A stretch of 64,000 nt of DNA from the NCBI RefSeq assembly GCF_016545825.1, contig NC_052615.1:25479088-25543087 (forward strand), given 5' to 3'. Under the pieces are notes generated by a model that was given only the letters and a program-made list of their open reading frames with translations, had not been told where the DNA came from and made no database searches. Source of the stretch: Eucalyptus grandis (taxonomy: Eukaryota; Streptophyta; Magnoliopsida; Myrtales; Myrtaceae). This document shows, one piece after another, positions 46,788 through 59,706 of the stretch. How positions within the stretch are numbered: position 1 is the stretch's first letter; each line of letters begins with the position of its first letter. Made by a program: the position numbers and the translations under genes.

Positions 46788-47295
46788 AGAAATAGGAAAC
46801 GGCTCATGGGACTCATGGACCATGTCACTTCTAGAGCAGGTAATTTCTCATACGACTATTGCTTGTTATTTTTAATGATTTGCATCTGATGTCCGTGACA
46901 ATCTGTTATGTTCCTTGCCTTCCAAACTGCCGTTGCTTGTGCGAAGGTGTTGACAGTTGCTGGTGAGATATATAGTCTTGTGGTACCTGAAGTGTATCTA
47001 TAAGTCTACACAAATGCTTTTGAAAGCTTAAAAAATGAAAGTTATAGTAGCCATTATTTACCTAAAAACATGGGGTTTAGATGCTGCAATGGTCAGCTCT
47101 TTATGCTGTAATCCATGTATTCTTACCGTTGTCTTTGTCCTATTGCCATTTACCTAGTTTCTCATGTTCATGGTTAGAGTTATCTGTCTACCATTATTGC
47201 AACTTACCTGCCTGTCTCAGCAAGCACCGTGATTGGTCGAGGTGTTGTTGAATTTTGTGATGGAGGACCTCTAGTGAGAAAAAGTGCTGCAATGA
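46788..47295 (+). pseudogene. fragment of an unidentified gene: cryptic exons, unit 3 copy
   Basis: Counterparts of the three segments at 32550-33182: 46788-46839, 46889-46946 and 47225-47295. The acceptor of the second has changed from CAG to CTG, so splicing as in unit 2 is no longer possible, although the frames stay open. Confidence 0.45.
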
Positions 47296-47620
47296 GTGAG
47301 TTAAACATTTCCGTGTCATGCCTTCTATCTTTTCAATATTGAGGTGAAAACATGTGACGAATCACTTTATACCGTTCCGAGATTTTGTTCCTCTTTTTCC
47401 TTTCACAAGTCTTATAGTATTCTTCTTTATTATATTACCGACCAACTTTTGAGACACACAAATAAAATTCTCTTTCTTGTCTATTCTTTCCCTAAACATG
47501 TGGTTGAAGTATAATACTTTGAGTCTGCAGAGAAAATGTGATTCTGCTTTGCAGCATGACACTTTGCCAAGCCATGCTACTATGAAGTAAATTTCTGCAA
47601 CTTCTAGGGAAAAAAAAAAG

Positions 47621-47960
47621 ATATCATAAGTGATATAACCTTTGTACGGCACTCTTTTTTTTTTTTTTATCATTTAAATGTTATCACTTATGTATGGCAC
47701 TCTTTTGAGTACTATAATTCTTTTCACAATTACTTTAGTGTTATATAACTTTTTAATCGATTACTTGATTGTTATAATTTTTTTAAAAACGTTCACTATA
47801 AGCGCTAAACTACATCAAATTTCTGGTATTTGAGTGAACATTTTTAAAAAAATTTGACACTTAAGTGATCAACTAAACATAATATTTTTTAGAAATAATG
47901 GCAATTAAGTGATAAGAAAAAAAGTTATAGTACTTAAGCAAACATCCTATAAAAGTTATT
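47621..47960. mobile_element. inverted-repeat MITE, unit 3 copy
   Basis: Same palindromic element as 33509-33843 with small differences; the central AACGTTCACT...AGTGAACATTTT arms are now imperfect. Confidence 0.55.
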
Positions 47961-50900
47961 ACTTTATCCCTAACTTCTAGTATAATCCCAGAGCTGACGA
48001 TTGCAGTCGTGGTCCTTTTAACAGCAAGTCTCTTCCTAGAACATTGTGCTTGTGCTAGTACTGCTGTGGGCCTAGACTATGAACCTTGACTACGTTGGCA
48101 TAACCCATCTGAAGCTTCTTCAATGTGGCTTCATTTTTTAAGCAAGATATCGAGGAAAGAGTATCTAGAGAGAAGAGGAACAGTATCTTGGCGAATGATT
48201 AAGTAGTAATTATTGATAGGAATGATTTCCATGCTAGAAAAGATTAAATTCCTCATAGAGGAATGTCGGGTTTTAAGGATGATGCAACAAATCATCGATC
48301 ACAACCCTTTTGATGTTTGCTTTACATTTGTGTAAACAATCTCCAAAGGATCTGTGGCACCTTATTGCCCTAATTTTGCAATCTCCAACCAATTTGCGAG
48401 ATATTTTGGAGAGTTTTGGATGGAACTTAGTAGTTATGTCATTTTTCCATCTTTAATAGTCAGAAATCTCAATGGTTCATACTAAATATTTCTCTACACT
48501 GTGAACATCAAATAACATAATGTCACAAATTAAATCAACTGCAAAGCTTGCTAAGTTCTTTCTTGCTACAACAGTATCTAAAATAATTGATAGATTTGTT
48601 GACCTACCTTCTTGATGTTTCAGTCCAGCAAACGAATAAAGTACTCTACTACTTAACCGACAAAGAGAGTTACGTTACTTTATACTCTTTCACTTGAATT
48701 GAAATTGACAATTCGTTTGTGAAAGAAGCACAAATAATAAAAGAGAAAGGGGGTTGTGATAGGACGGTATCATATAATGTCACATTTAGAAATTCTTATG
48801 AAAAGTGAAAAATTAGTGGGCCCACAGGAAAAAAAAAACCCAGTCTCTTCTGTCTTGAATAATGACACTTCAGTTCCAAGTAAAGGCATAAAGAAGGAGA
48901 AGAAAACAATAATGAAAGAAAAGAATAAAGTTATGTGTGCTTTCCATTTGTGTTTTTTTTTTTTTTTAATAAATGGATAATAGGGAGGTTTGTTTCCATG
49001 ATTCTTTTACTTGCCAGAGACACCAACTACATATCTGGAAAATTTCAAACTATTGTGTCATTCAAATACTCAAGCAACACATCATTCTCCCAAATTTTTT
49101 TATTCTTATCACTCAATTCATTAGGAATCTTAAATTACTTCTCCAATGTACTTTAGTTAACTGTTTTAACTGACCGTGCTTGTTTCTTTGTTCATGGAAT
49201 AGGTGAAGAACTTCAAATCATTAGCAGATATTCAAGCTGAAAACCTTTTAAATCTTGATGACATATGAGTTTAAAGTTTTAGAGGACCTTAGCAATAGTA
49301 CCTTGGAATACAGTTTTCAGTGTCTCCAGCCATCAATGCCTGCAAATGCAAAGTGACAATATTATATTATATAAACTCCGATATGGCTTGCCAATAAAAT
49401 TAAGTTAGCAATTAAATATCTAAAAGACGTTCATTTAGAGATTGATTGCCCCAAATTAAGGAATTGGGGCAAAATTCAATGTGTTCTTAAAAAACCCTAG
49501 CCCTTATTCGTCGAATTGGGGCAAAATCATCTTATCAAATCTCCTTATCAAATCTTGCTCTAAGAAGAGCAAAGTTGGCAAACGTTCAAAACTTGTCCAT
49601 GATACGATTTCACTACAAGGCCTTACTTTCAATCCTCCACTCATGGCCTCATCTTCACTGCAAGTCCTCCTCTTCCTTCTCCAAGCAGAAGAACCGATCC
49701 TTCTTCACCCATTCTCCAATTTCGTCGTCCCGAGCTGTAGCGAGGTAGAATCGAAGCATCAGACAAACAAGAGGTGAGAAAGAGGGCTCTGTTCTCTATC
49801 GAGAAAACAGAGCTCTATTTCGTCATTGCGTTTGCTCTGTTGTCTCCTCACCGTATGAGTGCACAAACGCAAGAACATTGAGATTATTTCTTAGTGTTAT
49901 TATTTTGCGTTTGCCCTTTTGCTCGTCACTTATGCAAATACTAGAATGAGTTTATCCAAACCAAATGTCCAACAGGTAATTATTCTTCTCTTTCAAAACA
50001 AGACCGAACCAACCTCCCAATTTCTTTTACTTCTTCAGCTCCACCCCTGTTTTTACGTAAAACCAAACTCTTCTTCCAGTTTTCTGTCCTGAATTCGTGA
50101 TCTTCCGCTTCGTTTATTTGGTTACTGCAGTAAAATCATTTTGAATCGGTTGTTGGTTAAACGCCACAAAGATGACAGAGAATTTTTTTATTTTTATTTT
50201 TTTTGGAGGGGGTGGGGTTGAGAGAGAAGCCCTGTTGTACTGTTCACGTTGCCATGTTAGACGAAAAAAGTTCTGCATTGGAGTTCTTTTTTATAAGAAA
50301 AGCCACGTATTAATAAAAAATTCATATAAAAAACGTAGAATATGTTGGAATTTACAACTAGAAGCACTTGAGTAATGGTTTTTCTACCGATAAAACACTT
50401 GAGAAATTACTCGAAAAATTTCGGCACTAAAAAGATATGACATTTAGTGTTATTTTCCTACCAATGCTCTTTGAAATAGAGATTGATAAAGATTGGTAAA
50501 GTATTTAAGCTAGATCATGGTAGAGTGTCCTAATGGTTTAGAAAGCATGCATTTTGGATGGTTCCATTCTTTTGAGAATTATTTTCTGCACTCAAACCAA
50601 TTCCAAAAATAAGAATTCGCTTGAGAAGTTGCACGCGCATAGATAAATGAGAAACTAGGGGATTGGAATATTTTTAACATTGACTTGGACTTAACTGTTC
50701 TATTTTTTATTTTGGGTCTATGTCATTAAAAATTCGAAACCTGTATTTAGGGTTCCAGCTTGGGCCAAATATGTTACGAGGAACTAGTTTTCGTATCACA
50801 TAAAAACCTTCAACACATTTTGAACCCAAACTAATTTTTGTCTTGTGAAAAATCCCAAAATTGATAACCTAACCAAAAGATTACCCTCAATGTTTGATCC

Positions 50901-52670
50901 TAAACTATTACTGGATGATCTATTTGAGTTAGGTTTCTGGCTTGGGGCAAATATGTTACGAGGAACTAGTTCAAGATTGTTTGCAAGATGAAAATAGAGT
51001 TTAGGATAAATATATTATGAGGTATCAATTTGAGATTTTGATGGTAATAAACCTATTTCTGTTGCATCTTGTATTGCATAACAATATAGAACATAGAAGT
51101 ATTTGAAACATGTTCTAAGCCTTATATATGAAATTTAACCATGTTGAATTTAAGGCTGAGGATTATGAAATCAAGTTTGCCGAGCTTCCTCCTCAACAAT
51201 CTTATGGTGCAGGAGTTGTAAATCCATGACATGGTCCGCAATTACATTGTGTAGTGATTTATGATTGTCATTTGATCATGGAGCACCCAAGTTTGTAAAG
51301 TCAGTGATATAATGAAAATTGCATTTACACGAGAAAAATGGATGTAACATAACGGATGAAAGAGCATATAATGATATGGTGTCGTCATTGTGGTGTAATA
51401 TTGTCATACCATGCTTTTGCGACTTACTCAATGCTACCATTTGCATCCTTTTTAACCTATGATCCATTGGGAAAAATAATATGAATGAATCTAACTGATG
51501 CATTTCCTACAATCCAAGCTTTACATGAAGGATAGGATTAGATTGAAGAACTTGGGTGAAGCTGGGAAAGTCAAATTCATCGTCTCTTTGTTGACACCTC
51601 ATTTGAGTCGATAGTTTAAGTATTTATTCTTGTAAAAGTACCCAAAAAAAAAAGCAAGGGAATAGTAAAAAGAACTAAAATGATAAATAGGCAAATCAAC
51701 AAATAAAAAAGGGATCTAATATGGTCTTGGTCTATTTTCTATAGCCCCGGTCAGCTGGCACGGCACATGTCCAAATTCGTTGATCACGAGAGAAAAAAGA
51801 ACAGGAGAAAAATTGCCCTGGAAGAGAAGCTCCTTTGGAGAAGCTTCCGGATTCTTCCCCCACCACCGTTGGACGTCGCCTACCTCCTCCGGCCGTCGGA
51901 CGGTGCTCGCCTCCTCCAGCCGTCGTCGATCTTCAGTCTCGGGAAGACACTGATCGGAGAGAAAACCAATTTTGAGGCACGCACGCTCACCTGAGAGAAA
52001 AACACCCGGGGCAAGGACGATCGAGCAAAGGGGGAAAAGCTTGCACCCCCTCAACACGGGTCCAGAAGACACTCTCTTCCAGTGATTTCTTCTGAATCCT
52101 TTCCTGCCTCTTCGTTGTCGATCGTGTTTTTGGCCGTGAAGACTTGAAGCCGTTTTTCTGAAAACTTCATTACCGTTGCTCATCCTCACCGGCGACGTTT
52201 TCCGGATCCTCCTCGACTAAAAATCTTAAATGACTTTTGGGGCTGGATCCCTAAAGTACAAGTTTGACCCATATGCGAACCGGATTCAAAGGCCCACTCA
52301 CACCCCTTTGGCGAGGGCTGGATGAGGCCGCCCCTCATTAGGGGCCCTTACCAGCGGCTAGTGAAGAAAAGAGAAAAAGGAAAGAAGCAAAAGAGAGGGA
52401 AAAGAAAAAGAAAAAATTCCAAAAAAATTCAAAAAAATTATTTAAAATTTTGAAAAACATTCAACTCAACACTAATCATGTCATATAAGATGGTTGGCGT
52501 TTATGCCAGCAATTTTTTACTAAAATTGACCGGATTGACTCAATGAGTACCATAGTGAAAAAGTTCAGGATTAAATTGGTTAATCAATATGTTTAAGACT
52601 CAATTGGCATTAATGCTATAACCTTTTTTTTTTTAGTACTTTTCCCGTTCACAGTTTGTATTGATCAATG

Positions 52671-53092
52671 TGATGGATTTATGAGGTGGGCTTAAGGCAC
52701 ATCCGCTCAAATTGGGCCCAAAGGGCCCGGCCCACGGGAATAGGGCCCGTGGAGGGGGAAGGTATAAAAGGGAGGAGAGAGAGAGAGAAGAAAAAGTTGA
52801 GGAACAGAACGTACGTCTTTTCTCTTCTCACGCTCTCTCTCCCAAAAAGAAAAAGCGGTAAGCAAACGGCGCGCTTTCCTTCCCTTCAAGTCGTCATCGG
52901 ATCAAACGGGGCCAGAATTTCTTCCTCTTCTTCAGCATTGGTGTTTAATCTGTGGCTAACAAGGTACGCTCGAATCCGTGGTGTGCTTTACGATCGGTGA
53001 TGCGTGTTTTTTCCCGAGCTTCGTCTTCCGCATTGATTTAGGGGTTCGATTTAGTGTCGAATCCGGTTTTCGGGGATCAGTCATTCCCAACA
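52671..53092 (+). repeat. 5' LTR of the 7.5-kb copia element
   Basis: 422 bp with a TATAAAAG box at 52763-52770, followed by a GA-rich stretch. Starts TG, ends CA. Confidence 0.95.
52763..52770 (+). promoter_or_regulatory. TATA box of copia LTR promoter
   Basis: TATAAAAG, repeated in the 3' LTR at 59799-59806. It lies 92 bp into the LTR, leaving a long R/U5. Confidence 0.65.
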
Positions 53093-53093
53093 T

Positions 53094-53105
53094 TGGTATC
53101 AGAGC
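53094..53105 (+). other. primer-binding site (initiator tRNA-Met type)
   Basis: TGGTATCAGAGC, an exact match to the common plant copia primer site, two bases after the LTR end. Confidence 0.88.
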
Positions 53106-53189
53106 CCTGTTTCACGTTTTTCCCGATCAATTCTAATGTTTTTGATTGATTTTTCGCGAAATCCCTTCGGCCGTACGGAACCGGGCGAA

Positions 53190-53892
53190 AATCCCGACAC
53201 CCGAGCGCTTTTCGGCCTTTTTTCTGAGTTTTCGTAAGTCGAAATCAAATTCTGAAGGCACTGGGAGAAGCGTGACGTCGAGACGAGTCCGGCGATGTGT
53301 CGATCGCCGCCGGAAGCCGCCGCACGCGCCCACACGCGCGGCCGAAAGGCGCTGCGCGTGGGCGCGACGCGCGCTGGCGCCCGGCGCGCGGCGCGTGCAC
53401 CACACGCGCCGGTGACGAACCGGCACGTGCACGCCGGCGACAGCGAACGGCACGCGCCGGTCCGCGGACCGACGCGTGCGCGTCACGAGATGGCGTCATC
53501 GTGGCGTCATCCAACGGTCGGTAACCGTTCGGATGACGTCACCGATGACGTCATCGCCGACAACATTTCGCCGGACGGTCACCGGCCGGCGACCCGACCC
53601 GACCGGCGACCCGACCCGACTCACGGACGAGGCACGCGCCCGGCACGTGCCGGATGACGTCTGCGTGACGTCATCCACCGCACGCGCGAGGCACGTGCGG
53701 TCGGTCCGTGCGGCGATCCGACCGGCCCGTCCGGTCCGACAGGCCCTACCGGCCCGTCCGGTCCGACCGGTTCGACCGTCGCGACCGGTCCGACCCGCGC
53801 GCCCGTTAACCCGACCGTTGACTCGTTGACCGACCGTTGACCGACGACCGTTGACCGACCGTTGACCGACCGTTGACTTTGACCGTTGACCC
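53190..53892 (+). other. CpG-rich leader with TTGAC tandem array
   Basis: Between primer site and gag lies about 700 bp of very GC-rich, CpG-dense, low-complexity sequence (GCGCGCC, CGGCACGTGC, TCCGGTCCGACCGG words). It ends in an array of CCGACCGTTGA-type units (about 53808-53892) holding about nine TTGAC cores, then a run of A. It is unlike the AT-rich surroundings and not expected to code. Confidence 0.85.
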
Positions 53893-54065
53893 AAAAAAAA
53901 AAAAAAAAAGGAATCTGTTTCTTTTTCAATTATGTCTGTGTGGGTTGTAGGTAATCCATTTTTATTCTGCATTTGTTGCATGAATCATGGAAATTTAAGT
54001 ATTTTCCATTTTGTTTATTATGGATTATAAGTGATCCATTTTAGTTCTGCTTTTGTTGCAGAAAC

Positions 54066-55556
54066 TATGATGCGTAATGCACGGATACCGCAATCCAGAG
54101 AACGAACGAAGGAAGAGCTAGGCTGAAAAGGCTGATGAAAGAGTTAGCTGATTTTCGGTGGCTTGATGGTGATTTAGTATCACATATGGTCAAGGTCAAT
54201 CACATGATATAGGAAATCATCTGGAATGGTTATCTTATGCCGGATTTTCAGAAGGTGCCAGCTTTGATGAACACTCTTCCACCTGAATGGCAAGCAGTGT
54301 TGGATCGGCTATGGGAGGTCAACGTGGTCCCGGGTTATAGGAAGCTAGTGGAAGCTTTTGTGAGAGAGCACTATAGGATTGAGTTGGCCAAAACTTCAAC
54401 CCTTAGATTGAGCGCCACATGGCGCTGAGTGAATGCGCCTTGGTGGCGACATGAGAGCTCTCCAAAAGTTTTTCCATGGTTGGCAAATGTACCTTCAGTT
54501 TTCTCAGATGTTTTGGCTGATAGATTAGAAGGGACATTTCCTAATTATTTCTTAGATTAATTGTGAGATTTTTTTATAGATGTAAATATCTCTTTCCATG
54601 TTGATATTTTTCTTTGTATATATTGCTTAGTGTAATGATTACTACCTGATTGTTGTTAATGTAGCAACCGATATATTAGTTGTATCATGTGAAAGCATTG
54701 TTATTTTATTGGATGTTAAGATTTTTATTTGCTTTTACGCTATTGCTGGTTCTTTGTGGGTAGTTAGTGTGGGTAGTTATAGAAGTTTTTGTAACTTCAT
54801 AGAATTGATTTTGCATATGACAATCATATTAATGATAGTTTTAAGTTAGGATTTTTGGAGGATGATTGGAAACGTAGTGACCTTTTGATTCTGAAGCCTT
54901 ACTTGAAATTATTCATTAATATGATGGGTCTATGTAAATAGGGATGCATAAATGATAGGCATTAATTATTCGTGCATGTATGAACACAACGATGGTTCAG
55001 CAACTAAGAATGTAATTGCTAATATGAACGGCTACAATTGTGAAATATTGAATATGAAGATTCAATATGTGCTGGAAAAGCAAGAAGCACTAGAAGCTCT
55101 TGACCATATTATGGAAGATCTTATAAATGTTGTGCGCCACCTTGAGCTAGTTGAGGACCGCCTAACGGCATTTGAGCTATAAATAGATATTTTCTATGCT
55201 GGTTCTAGCTCAGAAAAAGGGCTTTGTGTTCTAAGCGCAAGCATATTGATTCGTTCAATATGTGAGAATGCAAAGGATCAAGTCATTGTTGCAAGAAATC
55301 GAGAGTTAACCAACACAAGAGAGGAAAACGTCATCAAGTAAAGAAAATGTCAAGGGAAGGGTGTTACAATTGTGACAAGAGAGGTCACTATGCTCGCGAC
55401 TGTCGTGAGCTAAAGAATGTAAACACCTCTTGTACATTTGAGAACTTTGCTTATGTGTCAAGTTCTGCTTTATTGGCTGAATCCAATCCTTTGTGGACTG
55501 TAGATTCGGGAGCGACAAACTATGCAGCGAAGGATATAAAATCCTTCGTGGAATTT
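54066..55556 (+). pseudogene. gag and protease start of the 7.5-kb copia element (degenerate)
   Basis: A UBN2-type gag segment (RLMKELADFRWLDGD, LMNTLPPEWQAVLDRL) at about 54110-54410 is broken by TAG near 54208. About 500 bp of AT-rich, non-coding-looking DNA (54430-54950) separates it from a Glu/Leu-rich helical stretch (54952-55182), a CCHC zinc knuckle CYNCDKRGHYARDC (55362-55403), and an aspartic protease start WTVDSGATNY with the D-S-G triad intact (about 55503). Confidence 0.75.
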
Positions 55557-56900
55557 TGACGAGTACCAAGCTGGAATTAAGTGTATCTATGTAGGAAATA
55601 ACTCAGAGATGAAGTTAAAGGAATTGGCACCGGCCAATTGAACATGCGTGGTGGACGCACCTTATTCCTACACGATGTTCTATATGCTCCGGAGATTCGT
55701 CGAAATTTAAATGTCTGTTTTGATGTTGGTTAAGCTTGGTTTTAGAATGAACTTCCATAATAAAGGTGTAGATTTGTATTTAGGTACAAACTACTATGGT
55801 TGTGGTCACTTTCTAAATGGTTTTATTGTACTAAATGTTGACTGTGGTGATGTCAATATGTTATTCCCTTGTTTCACGTCTTCTATTTTATATGATAATG
55901 ATGTGAATATAGTGGCATGCTAGACTTGGTCATATGGGCCAACAACATATGAAAAGACTAGCCAAAGAGGGCTTGTTGGGCAACATTGAAAAGTCGATTT
56001 GCCCATATGTAAGCATTGCCTAGAAGGGAAAATGACAAGGAGACCATTTGGAAAAGGTAAAAGAGCTGAATTTCCTCGGCATTTAATCCATTTGGACATC
56101 TATGGTTCAATGAATGTGAAAGGAAGGCAAGGGGCTGTTTATTTCATCACTCTTAATAGATGATTATACTCGATTCGGAGGTGTCTATTTGATTTCTCAT
56201 AAATCTGAAGCATAAGTTGTTTTCAAAAGGTTTATGAACTTGGTTGAAAATCAATTAGACAATAAAATAAAAGCATTTAGATCCGATCGAGGTCGAGAAT
56301 ATTTATCTGATGAATTCAGAAAATTATGTGATGAAAAAGGAATAGAAAGACAGTTGTCTATTCCACATACTCCTCAATAAAATGGTGTTGCAGAGAGAAG
56401 AAGCAAAACCCTACTGGAAATGGTTAGGTCCATGATGGCATATGTTAACTTACATATCACTTTTATGGAGTGATGCGTTGTTAATTGCTGCATAAACACT
56501 TAACCGGGTGCCTTCCAAATCAGTTAGTTCCACTCCATATGAGTTATGGATAGGTAGAAAACCGAACTTAAGTTTACTTAAGCCATGGGGTTATGCTGTC
56601 TATACTCATATGTCCTCTCACAAGTTTGGGAAATTGAGTCCCATATAAAAGTAGAGTATTTTAATGAGATACTCTGAACACTCAAAAGGGTATGTGTTCA
56701 TAAGTGAGCAGGAAAGTGAGAGAATAACTGAATTTGAATCACAAGATGTCACATTCTTAGTGGATGAATTTCCTAAGAAGGGCGAAATAGGGGAAGATTA
56801 CTTCCTATTTGAAACCTTGGATTAAGATTATGATATTAATGGAGTTCATCCAAGTGGGAGTAATATGAGATGTGATGAATTGAATTCAACTCATTCTCAA
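55557..56900 (+). pseudogene. integrase remnant of the 7.5-kb copia element
   Basis: Pre-integrase zinc region (ARLGHMGQQHMKRLA ... CKHCLEGKM) and integrase core with the first Asp in HLDIYG (about 56090) and the second in RSDRGREYL (about 56280). The usual HTPQQNGVAER reads with a TAA in place of the second Gln (about 56378). Frameshifts occur near 55913 and 56155. Confidence 0.83.
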
Positions 56901-57133
56901 TTGCAACCACCTGATGTGACGACATCATCATTACCTAATCCAAGTGGGAGCATAATGGGGAATGATGTGCTAAGTGTATAATCTCCCATACGGTGAACAA
57001 GTCGCCAAAGTATTCCCCGTTGATGTTTTGACATTGAAAGGGAAACTTTTATGGTTGCTCCACAAGATGAGTATGAGCCAAGAAATATTAAAGAGGCTCG
57101 AATTGCCCTAGTAAGGAAAAATGGATTTATGCA

Positions 57134-58530
57134 ATGAAAGAGGAGATGGAGTCAATGAAATCAAATCAAGTCTGGGAACTGGTTGATCTTCCAAAAGGAC
57201 GCAAAGCCATTGGGAACAAGTGGGTTCTCAAAATAAAGCAAAAGGCTAATGGCTCGATAGAAAGGCATAAGGCTCACCTTGTGGTGAAGGGGTATAATCA
57301 ACAGGAAGATATTGATTATGAAGATACATTATATCTATGAAGATACATTATATCCTGTATTGAGATTTACCTTGATTCGCATAATTCTGGCAATAGTGTT
57401 TGGTATGGATCTTGAGTTACGTCAAATGGATGTAAAGACTGCTTTCCTCAATGGAGACTTAGAGGATGAAATATATATGGAACAACCTGTTGGTTTCATA
57501 GTGAAAGGCCAAGAAGAAAAGGTATGTCGACTTTGGGGGTCGATATATGGCCTTAAGCGATCGTCAAGACAATGATATATACGTTTTCATAATGCCATAA
57601 TGGCATATGACTTTACAATGATAGATGAGGATCATTGTGTATATATCAAAAGATCCAAGGATCAATTTGTGATCATATCATTATATGTTGATGATATACT
57701 AATTGCGGAAGCAATATGGAGCTAGTCAATCTTTTGTCAAAAGTTGGTTGTCTTCCAAAATTTTGAATTGAATGATATGGGATTGTAAACCCATTGACGC
57801 TCCTATTGCAAAAGGTGAAGGATTGAACCATAGACTGTGTCCAAGGACTCCACAAGAGAAGGAACAAATAAAACATGTTCCTTATGCTAGTGCTGTTAGA
57901 AGCTTGTTGTACGCTATGATGTGTACAAGACCTGACATATGTTTTGCAGTTGGAATGGTGAGTAGATACTAATCCAATCCAGGTCAAGCACGTTGGAAAG
58001 CCGTTAAGTGAATACTGAGGTATCTAAAAGGGACTGCTGATTATACGTTGAGTTATTAAGGAAATGATCTGCAACTCAAAGGCTATTCTGATGCTGATTG
58101 GAGAGGAGATTTAAATGAAAGGAAATCTACCTCTGGTTTTGTTTTCTTACCGAATGATGGCACCATATGTTGGAGCAGTAAGAAACAAAAGTGTATAGTC
58201 TTGTCCATGATGGAATTGAGTTCGTGGCATTATCAGCAGCAGTATAAGAAGATGTTTGGCTTAAGAGATTATTGGATCATTTAGGTGTTATTGAAAGTGC
58301 TGCAGATTTGTTATTAGTTAACTATGATAATCAAGCAGCAAAAGTGCACACCAAAGATCCAAAATATCATGGCAAGACCAAACATATAGATACCAAGTAT
58401 AACTTTGTCAAGGATATGGTTGCACGAAAGGATGTGAACTTAGAGTACATACTACGCATAGAATGGTAGCAGATCCTATAACAAAGCCAATACCTAGAGA
58501 TGTGTTTTGTGGCCATGTGAAATCTCTAGG
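57134..58530 (+). pseudogene. reverse transcriptase and RNase H remnant of the 7.5-kb copia element
   Basis: RT motifs KAIGNKWVLKIKQKANG, LRQMDVKTAFLNGDL and an intact YVDD near 57684-57695. A local duplication around 57314-57350 (GAAGATACATTATATC twice) breaks the frame. Between RT and RNase H (about 57715-57780) part of the connection domain is deleted. RNase H motifs (YSDADWRGDLNERKSTSGF, DNQAAKVHTKDPKYHGKTKH) end with VNLEYILR near 58460. Confidence 0.87.
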
Positions 58531-59706
58531 ATTGCGTAGAGGATGATGTACTGAATATTATAATTTCCCTAAGAGTTCACATTTGATGAATTTGTGTTTT
58601 CATCATTAATGCCTATGAATCTTTGTTTGATCTTTATGCATCTTAATGCTCAGTGCATTACTTTAAGTTAGAAGAAGTATGTCGGACAGATGAGATTAGC
58701 CCACTCACACGGGTAATCGCCTCTATTTACTGTGTGATAAATAGAGATGAGACTGTTTTTAAGCTTATTATCTAGGTGATAATCGAGAGCTCAAGCTTAA
58801 AATACGTATGTTGCCTTAACTAAGTGTTAAGATGAGGACATAATACTTCCTATGTCCGAGAGTAAAATACCCCACATATTTTACTTTATCTGTCTATGAT
58901 GCCAGATGTGAGTTCTGATGAATTTAGTGAATGAGTAGATACGTGAACTCAAGTTAAACATTGGGTATGTCTGAACTATCATCTGTACGGTATTGAAAAG
59001 TGTACACATACGCTCCATGGGAAAGGACTTAATACCGTAATACGTATTTTATACTACGTATGCATGAGACAACCAATAAGAGTGGCAAAAGTTTGATCTC
59101 AACTTTTATGTCGTGTGAGACTCTTGAGGAAAAGAGTTCCTCAATTTCTTAGTCCCCTCATGACTCTTACTTATTCTCAAGATTTCTATTTAGTGTTTGC
59201 TATCTTAGGATGTTGCCAATGGTCATGAGTTTGATTCGATCTAATGGGGCATTTCTAGAAAAGCAAGCTGGACTGAAATTGAGAGTTTGAAGGAAAGAGG
59301 AAGATCGATTTTGGATAATCACATTATAGTTTTGTATTCACCGGTTAACCAATTATGACTGTCTTTGTGATAATCATAATTGTGAATACAATATATATAT
59401 CATTATTTAAAAGAGATCAAGAGAGATATAAATGTGATCAATCGATCTAGGGTACTGCATACTAAATCTACTCGGAGTGTGATGCCCATTATGAGCTGCT
59501 ATATATTCCTAACAGATGTATGGCAACGAGCTCTCAAAGTATGCTGGTCGCACGGATTATTCACCGGTATGAATGTTGAAGAGAGGAAAAGAGGATTATG
59601 TTCGGCCCACCATGTTAAGTAAGAGTCTATGATGGATTTTTCTCGATGGGGCTGAGTAGGGCTGTCCGCCCATGTTGGTTTTGGACCACCATGTGCGAGT
59701 GGGAGA

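Larger units (their letters stand above)
45460..52670. repeat. intergenic block, unit 3 copy
   Basis: Aligns with 30064-30530 and 31553-37805. It lacks the foldback element and the solo LTR of unit 2 and has about 890 bp (49192-50083) missing from unit 2. Part of that segment (TGGAATAGGTGAAGAACTTC at 49195) matches unit 1 (11358), so unit 2 is the deleted one. The segment has a plus-strand open frame at 49644-49777 starting MASSSLQVLLF with no recognisable domain. Confidence 0.85.

Noticed and set aside
49302..49341. Minus-strand exon-like segment (ALMAGDTENC) between a TTTGCAG acceptor and a GTACTA donor
   Set aside because: Too short and isolated to support; no neighbouring exons with compatible phase were found.
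53245..53981. Open frames of up to 161 codons in the leader of the 7.5-kb copia element
   Set aside because: Low-complexity CpG-rich repeats give open frames in most registers; position between primer site and gag argues for an untranslated leader.
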